64,000 nt of DNA from Alteromonas profundi (GTDB taxonomy: Bacteria > Pseudomonadota > Gammaproteobacteria > Enterobacterales > Alteromonadaceae). The position numbers were made by a program, and so were the translations under genes. The notes below the pieces were generated by a model, which was given only the letters and a program-made list of their open reading frames with translations, did no database searches and was not told the origin of the DNA. Positions 46,469 to 58,246 of the stretch are shown piece by piece; within the stretch, counting starts at the first letter, position 1; each line of letters opens with the position of its first letter. The stretch covers positions 1-64,000 of the forward strand of contig NZ_JAAAWN010000015.1 of NCBI RefSeq assembly GCF_010500865.1. The letters are read 5' to 3'.

Positions 46469-47233
46469 TTAACCCCGGCTTAGTTTAACACCATCACGCA
46501 TGCCATTTTGCTGGCTGCCGTCACTTGGAATAAGCGCATCAACCACATAAAAAGGCACTAACATTTGCGCGCTTGCTACAACTGCACGAGAGTTAATACC
46601 CAATATTCTTGCATTCACTAATACACCGCCTTGATGCTTGGCCATTGTACCGGTTAATACGTACTCGATAGGCAAGCTACTGCTTAATTCTAAGTAATCG
46701 CGACTTAAAACAAAATCGCCCCCTTCGGTAATACGGATGTAATCAGTGGCTTTAAAGTCAATAACTGGCACCCGAAACTTGTGAAGTTCATGCACAAAAG
46801 ATTCTGCCATTTGACGCCCGAGTAAATCGGTAGTTTGTAAGTTAGTATCTAACAACGCGAAGTGGGTTACACCAATGGGGGTTTTTTCATTGACATATTC
46901 CATGTTGGCAATAAGATCTTGGGTCATGTTTTTCACATAATCGCCAATATGCTTTGTAAGTGGCCTGCCCTTATACGCGCCTTGCACACTTGAATATAGC
47001 GGCGGTTGCCCGATAGCGCCGTAAGCATCCATGTCTTGCTCATCAGCCTTATCATCGTCTTCGTTATTTACTAAAGGCGCACGGTCTATTGCAGTAATAT
47101 CTACCACATTCATCGACTGAAATTCTGTTTGTTGCTGTGCATTCTCATCATTGTCGCTCATCATTGCGCAACCAGAGGTGATTACGCTTAACCCTATAAT
47201 GATTAACGCTACGGGAGTATTAAAAGCATTCAT
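46469..47233 (-). CDS. FlgO-like outer-membrane lipoprotein (second of three)
   Basis: Lipobox TSGC (Cys22), then an acidic linker (about 27-70) and a FlgO domain with VTHFALLDTN, LGRQMAESFVHELHKF, VIDFKATDYIRIT, GDFVLSRDYLEL, EYVLTGTMAKHQGG and VNARILG. It is 4 bp downstream of the first copy and 2 bp before the third, so the three are translated from one message. Confidence 0.85.
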   Translation of the reverse strand: MNAFNTPVALIIIGLSVITSGCAMMSDNDENAQQQTEFQSMNVVDITAIDRAPLVNNEDDDKADEQDMDAYGAIGQPPLYSSVQGAYKGRPLTKHIGDYVKNMTQDLIANMEYVNEKTPIGVTHFALLDTNLQTTDLLGRQMAESFVHELHKFRVPVIDFKATDYIRITEGGDFVLSRDYLELSSSLPIEYVLTGTMAKHQGGVLVNARILGINSRAVVASAQMLVPFYVVDALIPSDGSQQNGMRDGVKLSRG

Positions 47234-47237
47234 CCTG

Positions 47238-47855
47238 CTACCTCATACCTTCAGTTCTGTACAGTTTGCCATGTCGGCTGGTGACCTGTTCCCTCTCCCA
47301 AAATAACTCAGCAGGAAAGAATCGTGTGGCCGCTGCAACTACATTTTTTGTTCGTACGTTAATAATACGTGCGTTTACCATTGCGCCAGCTTGTTGCTGA
47401 ACCAAGGTGCCAGTAATGTAATAGTCGACGCGTTCAACATCTGAAAGCTGTTCGATATTGCGGGTAAGCACCCTATCACTTTCATCGTTAATCATTATAT
47501 CGTTCGATAATTTGAATTCTTGAGTAGTAAACCCCCTTTTCGAGGCTTCAGTAATCATGCCCTGCTCGAGTTGGTGACCTAGCATCATTAAGGGGTGCTG
47601 ATCATCACCGTTATATTTCATCGTATCAGCAGGCACAAACCCTACGACTGCATAGCGCGCCTGACGGGCCGGGCGTACCCCGGCAAACAGCTCGTTTGCT
47701 AAGATATAGGTGTGATATTCTACATTCCCTAACGCGGGTACATTTGGCACCTCGGCCTGTTCCATTTGTGTATCTTTCGTGGTGGAAGTAGCACAGCCGC
47801 CCAACAAGGTTACCAGCGCCACTGTTACAAGTAGCGGTTTATTACAACCCAACAT
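47238..47855 (-). CDS. FlgO-like outer-membrane lipoprotein (first of three)
   Basis: Lipobox LGGC (Cys21). FlgO-like domain with YAVVGFVPAD, LMMLGHQLEQGMITEA, TQEFKLSNDIMI, DRVLTRNIEQL, DYYITGTLVQQQAG and VNARIINVRTKNVVAAA. Shortest of the three (205 residues) and first in the operon. The 329-bp region 47856-48184 upstream should hold its promoter. Confidence 0.83.
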   Translation of the reverse strand: MLGCNKPLLVTVALVTLLGGCATSTTKDTQMEQAEVPNVPALGNVEYHTYILANELFAGVRPARQARYAVVGFVPADTMKYNGDDQHPLMMLGHQLEQGMITEASKRGFTTQEFKLSNDIMINDESDRVLTRNIEQLSDVERVDYYITGTLVQQQAGAMVNARIINVRTKNVVAAATRFFPAELFWEREQVTSRHGKLYRTEGMR

Positions 47856-48128
47856 ACATTCACCTAGGCTTTAATTAATCTGTGGCATACGCGCACATTG
47901 CGTGGTTAAATTCATTGTGCGTCAGAAGTATTGACGCGCGTATTGCTGCGCTGCAATTATTGCACCAAAATTGGCTATTTCTGCTAAGCATGACAACAGT
48001 TAGCCTAAGGCCTTGATAATTGTGAGGTGAAGGCAACAAAGTACGACAAAATGCTTACCTCCTTAGCATAATTGGCCCGCAGAAAAGGGCGCGAAAACCT
48101 TGGCCGCATAGCGGCAAGCGGAAGAATA

Positions 48129-48158
48129 TTGCCGCTCTTAACTATTTAAGCGCGGCAA
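48129..48158 (-). terminator. Hairpin downstream of the PEGA lipoprotein gene
   Basis: TTGCCGCTCTTAA (48129-48141) pairs, with one mismatch, with TTAAGCGCGGCAA (48146-48158). It lies 27 bp past the stop of the minus-strand gene 48185..49444, its probable terminator, though the T-run is weak. The rest of 47856-48184 holds no gene. Confidence 0.6.
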
Positions 48159-48184
48159 GGTTGTTGGTTTTAAGAAGAAACCAC

Positions 48185-49444
48185 TCACTTTAGGACAAAC
48201 TCAAACTTATTGCTTTTACTCTCAGCAATGTCGATGGTGCCTAAATCATACTTGATGCCTCTACCGGTTATCTCTGCATGATACGCCCCATTAAGTAAAC
48301 GTGTTTCTATCTCAAGTCCTCTGCGCCCCATTCGTTCTTTAAAGCTGATGGCCTCTCCCTGAGAGGGCTTTAACGTGACTTCAACCCTCTCTCTATATAA
48401 GGTGTTCACCTTAAAGCTAAGCACTACATCAAGGGGCACTTGATACGCGAGCGCGGGCAAAGTAAAAACCGTGTTTAAGGTTTCGTTAGGCCGAATACTA
48501 ACCCTCTTTTGTAACAGCACTTCATCATTTTGTGTACTGATAGCTGCCACAGAGTAGTCACCCGCAGGGAGCGTGGTGGTGGGCTTCACGGGGTATTGAC
48601 GCCCCTTAGTGGAGGTTATCGTATAGCGTACGTCGCTTCGAGTTGGCGAGATAACAAGCTCACCATATTGTGCAACATCCTGTTTTAGTTTATCTGGATC
48701 ATTAAGCGGCGCTCCCGTTACAGACACCACCTCTACCGCCCCCTGCTGCGCTGAAGCCTCTGAAACCCGTAAACTATGTTCAGCGCTCACGCTTCTTGTA
48801 GGTTTAAGCTGGATAGATTCGGTCGTTAACCTATTTTTAGTAATCGTGACTGTCACTCTATGTTCATCATATCCAGACTTGCTCACCTTCACTTCGTAGC
48901 GCCCCTCCGGCAGCTTTAAACCTTCATGATATTTGTGAGGTGTTCCATATAGAGTAATTTTAGCGTCACGGGGCGATACATCCAGCTTCAAGCGCCCTAG
49001 GCCCGTGCTTCCGTTAGCCTGCGTTAACTGGGCAAGTTGATAGAAGTCTAGGGTTAAGCCTTTGCTTATAGAAATTTGTGTGGCGCCGGTCCCCACATTA
49101 GCCGTTAATAAATAGTTGCCGGGGCGTAAGTAGTTTCGCTTATATAATGTGCGTTTAGCGCCCACGCCGTTTATCGGTTCCAGACTAAAAACCACATTAC
49201 TTTTCCAGTTGTCTATCTCAACTTTAACGCCTTTTCCATACTTCACACTGTGAACACGATTTTCTTCTACTTGGGATAGAAGAAAATCCACATCGAGATA
49301 TTTTAATACCGACTCTATGCCCCAGCCTGTGGTACTAGATACGCCCTCTTCTTTCGCGACATCGAGAAGTTTCGTGGTTTTTGAACACGACGTTATAAAA
49401 ATAGATCCCACGACTAGGGCGGCAAGTTTAATGTGTTTACTCAC
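48185..49444 (-). CDS. PEGA-domain lipoprotein of unknown function
   Basis: GTG 49444..49442 (GGGGAG five bases upstream) gives a lipoprotein signal with lipobox ITSC (about Cys20). The gene start overlaps the stop of the upstream gene, indicating translational coupling; an ATG at 49477 would put extra residues before the signal. A PEGA-type beta-sandwich (GRLKLDVSPRDAKITLYG ... PEGRYEVKVSKSGYDEH) lies at about residues 145-210, with further beta-rich domains after it. PEGA domains are surface or extracytoplasmic binding modules. 419 residues. Confidence 0.75.
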   Translation of the reverse strand: MSKHIKLAALVVGSIFITSCSKTTKLLDVAKEEGVSSTTGWGIESVLKYLDVDFLLSQVEENRVHSVKYGKGVKVEIDNWKSNVVFSLEPINGVGAKRTLYKRNYLRPGNYLLTANVGTGATQISISKGLTLDFYQLAQLTQANGSTGLGRLKLDVSPRDAKITLYGTPHKYHEGLKLPEGRYEVKVSKSGYDEHRVTVTITKNRLTTESIQLKPTRSVSAEHSLRVSEASAQQGAVEVVSVTGAPLNDPDKLKQDVAQYGELVISPTRSDVRYTITSTKGRQYPVKPTTTLPAGDYSVAAISTQNDEVLLQKRVSIRPNETLNTVFTLPALAYQVPLDVVLSFKVNTLYRERVEVTLKPSQGEAISFKERMGRRGLEIETRLLNGAYHAEITGRGIKYDLGTIDIAESKSNKFEFVLK

Positions 49445-50966
49445 TGGCGCTCCCCACTGCATCTTCAATGAGTCCACTTATCGACTCGAACGCCACGAAC
49501 TCTGCGTACAGGTGAGTATTATCAGAAAGTAACTGATAGAGCTCTGACATTGCTCTATCAACAAGCACTTCATTATTTTTCAAAGCTTGATTAATAACCT
49601 CCCCAATAACGATATCTTTGCCTGCAGATTTACATTCCTCAATAATCGCATCAAATAACTGGTTCTGGCGCTCAGTCGCTTGTTGTAAGCGTGCCTGCAA
49701 GGCATCTTCACTTTCTACAGATGCTTGGGTAACCTTTGAGGGCATAAACAGGGTGTCATTAGTGATAAATTGGGCTACTTGGGTGGCACAATACTTCCTG
49801 CTTGCCTCACTTTTTCCGCTGGTTATTTTCTTAGGGAAAGTATTCACATTGCGCCGCATAATAAGGGTTTGGTTGTTGGTCACCGGCTGTTGTTTACCGG
49901 CTACGGTAAGCCGCGTTGCTGCGCTGCTATCCCCATAGGTAATATTGCCGGTCACTTTACATACTAGTTTGCAATGTAGCTCCATAGAGGGTATTTCATC
50001 TGTCACCTTCGACTTTAACAAGCTCTCAGGCAAAAATTGATTGAGGGTTTCAACTAACCGTGTATTTAGCGCACTGCCTAATTCTTCATTCGATGGCTTA
50101 AAATAGCGCCTATCGTATTCGGCCTTTTTCTCATAGGCTTCTATTTCTTCTTCGCCCGTAAGATCGTCTATTTCTACAAAGGTAGCTACGCTGGGGTACC
50201 ATTGACTGGAGGTTCTCAGTTGGTTTGCAATGTATAGCAATACCCCAGAAGATGCGGCTGGGGACTGGTTAGAGAGCTTATTGAGCAGTTCGATTAAGTA
50301 GGTGATATATACCTGACGTATTTTTTGAAAATCCCGTTTAGCTTTCCGCCGTTTAAAAGGTTGTAGAAAACGAATAGGTTTTGAAGCGGTTAGATAGCTC
50401 TGATAATACTGCAACCTATTATTTCTTCGTGCCGCTTTATATAACGCGGAAGCCGCACTGGCATTATGCAGTTTGTTGATAAAAACGTACCAAAGCAAAA
50501 AGAAGCCAACGAGGGTAAGCTCATTTACCCAGCTTTTAAAACCGCTTACTGAAGGGTACTCTTTTAAGGGGGTGACACCAAAAGCGCTAAAGTAGGTATC
50601 ATTGCTGATGAAATCACTTAGATCTTGGCTAATTACACCGTATTTTTTATACGCTGCGCCTTGAAATATCAGATGATTTTTTACCGCAGGGTAATAAGGC
50701 TTTCCCTCTACCAGCTTAGGAGGAACGTCGTCGTACACAAAATAGCGGGGAACACCGTATGCATGTACAACAAAGAGAAATAACAAAAAGAAGGGCGTGC
50801 CAAGTAAGAGTTTTCTTTTCCAATATTTAGTAACTACCTCGGTACCAATATAACAAAAGAATAATGCAGCTGCCCAAAATAAAAGGGTACTGCCCCACCC
50901 CAATAGAAACACTTTTATGAATCCGATCACTTCGCATAATCCATTAAAAAATAACGGTACAACCAC
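49437..50966 (-). CDS. Unknown membrane protein coupled to the PEGA lipoprotein
   Basis: 509 residues with two hydrophobic segments near the N-terminus (about 15-42 and 50-70), a loop probably in the periplasm (about 75-145), and a third membrane helix (about 148-165). A large soluble, mostly helical part of about 340 residues follows, basic at first and with acidic and Gln-rich helices at the end. I do not recognise any domain. The 8-bp overlap with the lipoprotein start suggests a two-gene envelope complex. Confidence 0.65.
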   Translation of the reverse strand: MVVPLFFNGLCEVIGFIKVFLLGWGSTLLFWAAALFFCYIGTEVVTKYWKRKLLLGTPFFLLFLFVVHAYGVPRYFVYDDVPPKLVEGKPYYPAVKNHLIFQGAAYKKYGVISQDLSDFISNDTYFSAFGVTPLKEYPSVSGFKSWVNELTLVGFFLLWYVFINKLHNASAASALYKAARRNNRLQYYQSYLTASKPIRFLQPFKRRKAKRDFQKIRQVYITYLIELLNKLSNQSPAASSGVLLYIANQLRTSSQWYPSVATFVEIDDLTGEEEIEAYEKKAEYDRRYFKPSNEELGSALNTRLVETLNQFLPESLLKSKVTDEIPSMELHCKLVCKVTGNITYGDSSAATRLTVAGKQQPVTNNQTLIMRRNVNTFPKKITSGKSEASRKYCATQVAQFITNDTLFMPSKVTQASVESEDALQARLQQATERQNQLFDAIIEECKSAGKDIVIGEVINQALKNNEVLVDRAMSELYQLLSDNTHLYAEFVAFESISGLIEDAVGSASE

Positions 50967-51085
50967 GCATTTATTGTTTTGTATTCGTGCTTTAGCGTGA
51001 ACCTAAATTGAGATTAAATGAGTTAGCTTATTGATTCAACATAATTTACGAAGAGAAAGGGGGTTCATGGGGCGCTAAGGACACA

Positions 51086-51382
51086 TTAAGTAGCCGACAT
51101 TAGTCGCTGCCACATAGCCGACACTAAGACGGCATCACCTTCATCTAGCTCATTGTTAGCAAACGCGCTTTCTAAGCTAGCGAGCACTCGTTCATTTAAC
51201 GTATCCATGGTTGCATCGTCTTGCATCTCTACCTGACGAGATTCTACCGCGAAATGTCCTTGCAAGTAGCTCGCGATAAAAAGCTCATCATCACTACCAT
51301 GGTTAACTACATCGTCTAATGCAGCTTCAATGTTAGCAATTTTGTCTACCACGTGTTGTGGTGCAGCAGCGGGTGGTAACAA
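51086..51382 (-). CDS. yfcL: YfcL-family small protein
   Basis: 98 residues, acidic and helical, with no known activity. The start is TTG 51382..51380 behind AGGAG with six bases between. Assignment rests on its pattern (LDDVVNHGSDDELFIASYLQGHF) and on its place near epmC and mnmC, as in E. coli. It is 64 bp after the kinase-like gene on the same strand. Confidence 0.75.
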   Translation of the reverse strand: MLPPAAAPQHVVDKIANIEAALDDVVNHGSDDELFIASYLQGHFAVESRQVEMQDDATMDTLNERVLASLESAFANNELDEGDAVLVSAMWQRLMSAT

Positions 51383-51445
51383 TGTATTCTCCTACTTTAA
51401 TAATGTTTAAATTTTCACTCTGTTAGGTGAATTAACGACGTTGAT

Positions 51446-52576
51446 TTATACGCCGTTATACAACACCTTGTCTTTGTAACCTGTGATAATGGTAAAGGCA
51501 CCCGCTAACTCGAGGTCTAAATCTGCATCGCCAGTATCTAACCTTAGGGGCTTTCCTTCGAGTGCCTGAAGTTTTTGTTTAGTGGCAACCACCACCAAAT
51601 TGCTCTTATTAAGCTGGCGTATAAACGCCGGGCTAAGCTGTTGATTTCCTCTACCAAAAATATGCCCTTGTCCGCCAATAACAGTAACAACGGCTTTACA
51701 CGGCTTGAGGCGGGTAAGTTCAATAAGCTGCGCAGCGGTAACGTCGCTGGCAATGAGTTGCCCATTTTTTATTACATCTACCCCAAGTAGGGTATTGTCA
51801 ATATTAAGGTATTCCATTATGGCTGCCACGGTTGAACCCGACCCCATCACAAAATAGGTTTCAGGCTCTTCTTCCATAATCTCGCTAACGTAAGCGGCAA
51901 TATCATCAAGTACTAGCGCTTCGTCTTCCCTGCCGCCCATTTTTACCGCTTGAATGTAGCTAAGTTCAGCGGGAACTCGCATCTCGCCATAAGGTTTAGC
52001 AATAACCTTACCCCGTCGAAATGCGTCTTCGTCAATGTCCCGCACCTCCGCTTCCATTTCACTCACCAGCTCGCCAGCGATCATTTGGCTTACTACCTGC
52101 CCTGCGGCGGCAGGTGATACACAATACACGCCAGAATGGATTTTACAGCCCGCCGGTACACCAAGCACTGGGATAGTATCGCCTACCACGTGGCAAATAT
52201 TACGGGCAGTGCCGTCGCCACCAGCAAACAGCAACAAATCAACCTCGGCATCTATCAATGCCTTTGCGGCTCGTTCCGAATCTTCGCCTTCGGTTTGCGT
52301 TGATGGGGGGCTATACACTATGGTGTAAGGCAATCCGAGAGAGGCGCAAACTGTTTCCCCCATATCACCAGACGCAGTGAAAATTTCAAATTGCCCGCTT
52401 AGCGCGTCTAAAATGCTAAGTGCTTTGGCCATTTTTTCATTGGCTTTTTTTTCCGCCCCCATAGCCAACGCCTGTTCACGTATTTTCGCACCATCACTGC
52501 CTTTTAAGGCGAGTGCGCCGCCAATGCCAGCAAAGGGGTTTACGATAATACCTAACCGGAATATAGGTTTACTCAT
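51446..52576 (-). CDS. ATP-NAD kinase family protein
   Basis: 376 residues, with the family's Gly/Asp motif LLLFAGGDGTARN (about residue 118), an early GIIVNPFAGIGG and VPAGCKIHSGVYCVSP. It belongs to the COG3199-type branch rather than housekeeping NadK, so NAD phosphorylation is likely but not proven. Its start overlaps the epmC stop by 4 bp. In E. coli yfcL and epmC are adjacent; here this gene sits between them. Confidence 0.88.
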   Translation of the reverse strand: MSKPIFRLGIIVNPFAGIGGALALKGSDGAKIREQALAMGAEKKANEKMAKALSILDALSGQFEIFTASGDMGETVCASLGLPYTIVYSPPSTQTEGEDSERAAKALIDAEVDLLLFAGGDGTARNICHVVGDTIPVLGVPAGCKIHSGVYCVSPAAAGQVVSQMIAGELVSEMEAEVRDIDEDAFRRGKVIAKPYGEMRVPAELSYIQAVKMGGREDEALVLDDIAAYVSEIMEEEPETYFVMGSGSTVAAIMEYLNIDNTLLGVDVIKNGQLIASDVTAAQLIELTRLKPCKAVVTVIGGQGHIFGRGNQQLSPAFIRQLNKSNLVVVATKQKLQALEGKPLRLDTGDADLDLELAGAFTIITGYKDKVLYNGV

Positions 52577-53157
52577 GCAGCATCGTCTCCAGCAGCTATA
52601 GATGATAGTGGGCGTGTATCGTTTTGTTTTAAGGATGAAAATGTATCGGACAGTGCGCCGATAAAGCGCTGCGCGCGAGGAGGAAACCCCGTAGCGCGGT
52701 AATGTGCCAATTGCGCGGCTACATTGTTAGTGAACGCTTCTCTATCAGGCTCTACGCCATCTAAGTTATCGGTACTTACTTGAAATTTTCTGCCGGCTGC
52801 TTCTGTAAACGCCCATTCAATCGCTTGGGGTTTTACTTCAACTTTTTCAAATTCGGCCTGTTGATGGGCGTTACGTCCGTCGGGGCAATACCAATAGCCA
52901 TAATCTTCTAAAAGACGTCGCTTTTCGCCCGCAATACACCAATGAGAAATTTCATGTAATGCGCTAGAGAAAAAACCATGGGCGAAAACGATTTGATGAT
53001 AGCTGCACGTCTCATCGGCAGGCAAATAAATAGGTTCATCGTTACCACGCACTAAGCGTGTATTAAAATCGGCAAAGGTGCGGTTAAACAGCGCGATAAG
53101 AACATCAACATCGCTATCGAACTCGTTTTTTTGCGACTGATTACCTTGTGTATTCAT
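52573..53157 (-). CDS. epmC: Elongation factor P hydroxylase
   Basis: Hydroxylates the beta-lysylated residue of EF-P. The metal motif HEISHWC (about residue 64) and the conserved DYGYWYCPDGRN and KVEVKPQAIEWAF are typical of EpmC/YfcM. 194 residues, close to E. coli (182). It is the first gene of the epmC-kinase-yfcL run. No efp, epmA or epmB is in the window. Confidence 0.94.
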   Translation of the reverse strand: MNTQGNQSQKNEFDSDVDVLIALFNRTFADFNTRLVRGNDEPIYLPADETCSYHQIVFAHGFFSSALHEISHWCIAGEKRRLLEDYGYWYCPDGRNAHQQAEFEKVEVKPQAIEWAFTEAAGRKFQVSTDNLDGVEPDREAFTNNVAAQLAHYRATGFPPRAQRFIGALSDTFSSLKQNDTRPLSSIAAGDDAA

Positions 53158-53320
53158 ACGGCTCTTATTGGTCAGCTAAAGGGAAAAAGACGATCACTCA
53201 TGGTTTATTGGCCGCCAATTATATCAGTAAAAACCCGACTTCTCACTTGAAAGCAACGCGCGCTTGGGTCAATCTAGCTTTACCCGGCTAACTAACAAAC
53301 TCGGCCAAGGAGTGTGCATT

Positions 53321-54031
53321 TTGGCGCAGCAAATAATCAAGCATATTCATCGCGTTAACGCGCTACGGGATCTTGCGACCAAGCTGGATATTATGCCTGT
53401 CATTCATCAATTACAGCATTGGCAGTGCGAACGCTTGCTGGTATCTCATGCCGATTTAGCGCAGCAAAAGCGTTATCAAAAAGCCATGGCGTTTTTTGTG
53501 GATGAATTATATGGTCCGAAAGATTTTAGTCAACGAGATGCAGACTTAGCGCGGGTTATTCCAAAGCTTGCCAAGGTTCTTCCTGATAAGGCAATGAACG
53601 CCATGGACGATGCATTGGCGCTAAATGCCCTTTCCTTCGATTTAGATATGGAGATGGCTCAGTTTTTGAAGGCGAATTATAGCCACCAGCCTATTGACCG
53701 GCACTCCTACGCACAGGCATATCGACACGTAGGGCGTATAGACGATCGAGCCCACCAAATTGGTATAATCTCTCACCTTGGCGATCAATTGGGCGATGTT
53801 ATTAAAATTCGTGGCATAGGTATGCTTATTTCGTTGTCTCGTCGCCCCGCTAAATTAGCCGGGGTACTTGCGTTACACGAGTTTCTAGAGCGCGGCTTTA
53901 ATGCATTTAAGGCCATTGGCGATGTACAAGGCTTTGTTCAGCCGGTTTTGGCTAGAGAGAAAAATTTGATGGGCGCGTTGCTAGATGAGAATTTAACTTT
54001 ACCTGACGACAATCCCCTCCCTGCAATTTAA
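53321..54031 (+). CDS. FFLEELY-motif protein of unknown function
   Basis: Helical cytoplasmic protein with the family motif AMAFFVDELYGPKDFSQRD near residue 55. TTG 53321 is preferred: AAGGAG ends eight bases before it, and ILAQQIIKHIHRVN then becomes the N-terminus; the frame is open upstream to 53264. Function unknown. It is divergent from epmC and ends 10 bp before a thioesterase gene, so the two are probably co-transcribed. Confidence 0.8.
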   Translation: MAQQIIKHIHRVNALRDLATKLDIMPVIHQLQHWQCERLLVSHADLAQQKRYQKAMAFFVDELYGPKDFSQRDADLARVIPKLAKVLPDKAMNAMDDALALNALSFDLDMEMAQFLKANYSHQPIDRHSYAQAYRHVGRIDDRAHQIGIISHLGDQLGDVIKIRGIGMLISLSRRPAKLAGVLALHEFLERGFNAFKAIGDVQGFVQPVLAREKNLMGALLDENLTLPDDNPLPAI

Positions 54032-54040
54032 GGAACACCG

Positions 54041-54490
54041 GTGAGCGAACAAGAATTACCCTGGATGTACCCCCATCCTTTTGTGCAAGACTGGCACATA
54101 GACCAGGTTCATATTGATCACTATAAACATGTAAACAATGTGGCCTATTTAACCGAAGTTGAATCCCTCGCCTGGGCGCACTCTAATGCTCTGGGTCTTC
54201 AATTTGCAGATTATCAGGCCCTTAACCGGGCAATGGTAATAAAACGCCACGAACTGAATTATCATCTCCCGGTTCATCTAGGCGATACCCTTAAATGCGC
54301 AACTTGGATAGTTGAGTGTGATAACAAACTCACCCTTAAGCGTCAGTTTCAATTTATCTGCCCTACGCGTAATAAAGCGGTGTTCGACGCCCTTACAACA
54401 TTTGTTTGCGTTAGCTTAGATACTGGAGCCCCCCGCCGCCTGCCGCCGCAATTTATTGATGTGTATGGTAACGCGCGTGTTTCGCTTTAA
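54041..54490 (+). CDS. Acyl-CoA thioesterase of the 4HBT hotdog family
   Basis: 149 residues. The hotdog core begins HIDHYKHVNNVAYL, with the Asp-x-x-x-His-x-x-Asn-like arrangement of the YbgC/4HBT active site (HIDHYKHVNN; Asp at about residue 27). Start is GTG 54041 with AAGGAA upstream. The acyl substrate is unknown. Followed by a terminator. Confidence 0.87.
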   Translation: MSEQELPWMYPHPFVQDWHIDQVHIDHYKHVNNVAYLTEVESLAWAHSNALGLQFADYQALNRAMVIKRHELNYHLPVHLGDTLKCATWIVECDNKLTLKRQFQFICPTRNKAVFDALTTFVCVSLDTGAPRRLPPQFIDVYGNARVSL

Positions 54491-54532
54491 GTATCTTATC
54501 TTGCGCTGGGAATAATACCCCTTAATAATGAA

Positions 54533-54562
54533 CAACGCCGCGAGTTAGCGGCGTTGTTTATT
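54533..54562 (+). terminator. Terminator between the thioesterase and fadH
   Basis: CAACGCCGC (54533-54541) pairs with GCGGCGTTG (54548-54556) around six bases, followed by TTTATT. It lies between convergent genes. Confidence 0.8.
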
Positions 54563-54590
54563 ATCGGTTAAGTACTTTATATTGTATCGA

Positions 54591-57519
<2,929 letters not shown>

Positions 57520-57545
57520 AGCGATTTATTAACATTTTTGCAAAC

Positions 57546-57601
57546 TGGACAGTGTCAAGATAAAAGGCTATGTTGACACTGTCAAGATAAAACGTTATTT
57601 A
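57546..57601 (+). promoter_or_regulatory. Divergent promoters with two palindromic TetR operators
   Basis: Site 1, TGGACAGTGTCAA (57546-57558), and site 2, TTGACACTGTCAA (57573-57585), share a 13-bp palindrome (TTGACA-n-TGTCAA, perfect in site 2) spaced 27 bp. Each is followed by AGATAAAA. TTGACA of site 2 lies 17 bp before TATTTA (57596-57601) for the TetR gene. On the minus strand the other half of site 2 is a -35 with TATCTT (57562-57557) 17 bp on, for the isomerase gene. A repressor bound here would block both directions. Confidence 0.75.
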
Positions 57602-57643
57602 GTCTTTTGAATGTTTACTTTAATTAGGTAGTGCTTAAGTATT

Positions 57644-58246
57644 ATGGGCAATGGCGCGCAAAATTATCATCACGGTGATCTACGTTCGGCACTTATTGAA
57701 GTTGCCACCTCTCGGTTAGCGGCCCATGGCGTGGATAGCTTATCGCTTAGAAAATTAGCCGAAGATGCAGGCGTTTCACGCACTGCGCCCTACCACCATT
57801 TTAAAGACAAAAGTGCGCTGTTAAGTGCTATTGCGGCAAAAGGATTTAGTGACTGGCACGCCACTGCTAAACGTATTTTTGAACAAACCAGTAAATCGCC
57901 TCGCGCCCGGTTTAGAGAGTTTGTACATGAATATGTAGGCTATGCAGCCAAACACCCAGAAATGTACGAACTAATGTTTGGCCGTACGATTTGGCAAAAC
58001 CAAGCGGCGACGCCAGATCTTAAAGAAGTGGCCTTTCCTTGCTTTCAGTTTCAAGTAACAATGACCCGCTACTGGCAAGAACACGGCTTATTGCCAAACG
58101 ATAAAGCGGCGCTACGGTTAGCACAAGTAACATGGGGAACCTTACATGGGATTGCTCGGTTGTTAATCGACGGCATTTATGCCGATTCTAGCCACATTGA
58201 TGAAATGTGTGATTGTGCAGCCGATCTCTTTATGCAGCCCCGCTAA
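57644..58246 (+). CDS. TetR-family regulator of the fadH operon
   Basis: 200 residues with an N-terminal helix-turn-helix (about residues 27-60: LSLRKLAEDAGVSRTAPYHH) and a larger ligand-binding domain (WHG-type, AARHPEMYELMFGRTIW-like). Divergent from the isomerase-fadH operon over palindromic sites, it is most simply their repressor, relieved by an acyl-CoA; that is inference. Its stop overlaps the convergent oxidoreductase stop by 4 bp. Confidence 0.88.
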   Translation: MGNGAQNYHHGDLRSALIEVATSRLAAHGVDSLSLRKLAEDAGVSRTAPYHHFKDKSALLSAIAAKGFSDWHATAKRIFEQTSKSPRARFREFVHEYVGYAAKHPEMYELMFGRTIWQNQAATPDLKEVAFPCFQFQVTMTRYWQEHGLLPNDKAALRLAQVTWGTLHGIARLLIDGIYADSSHIDEMCDCAADLFMQPR

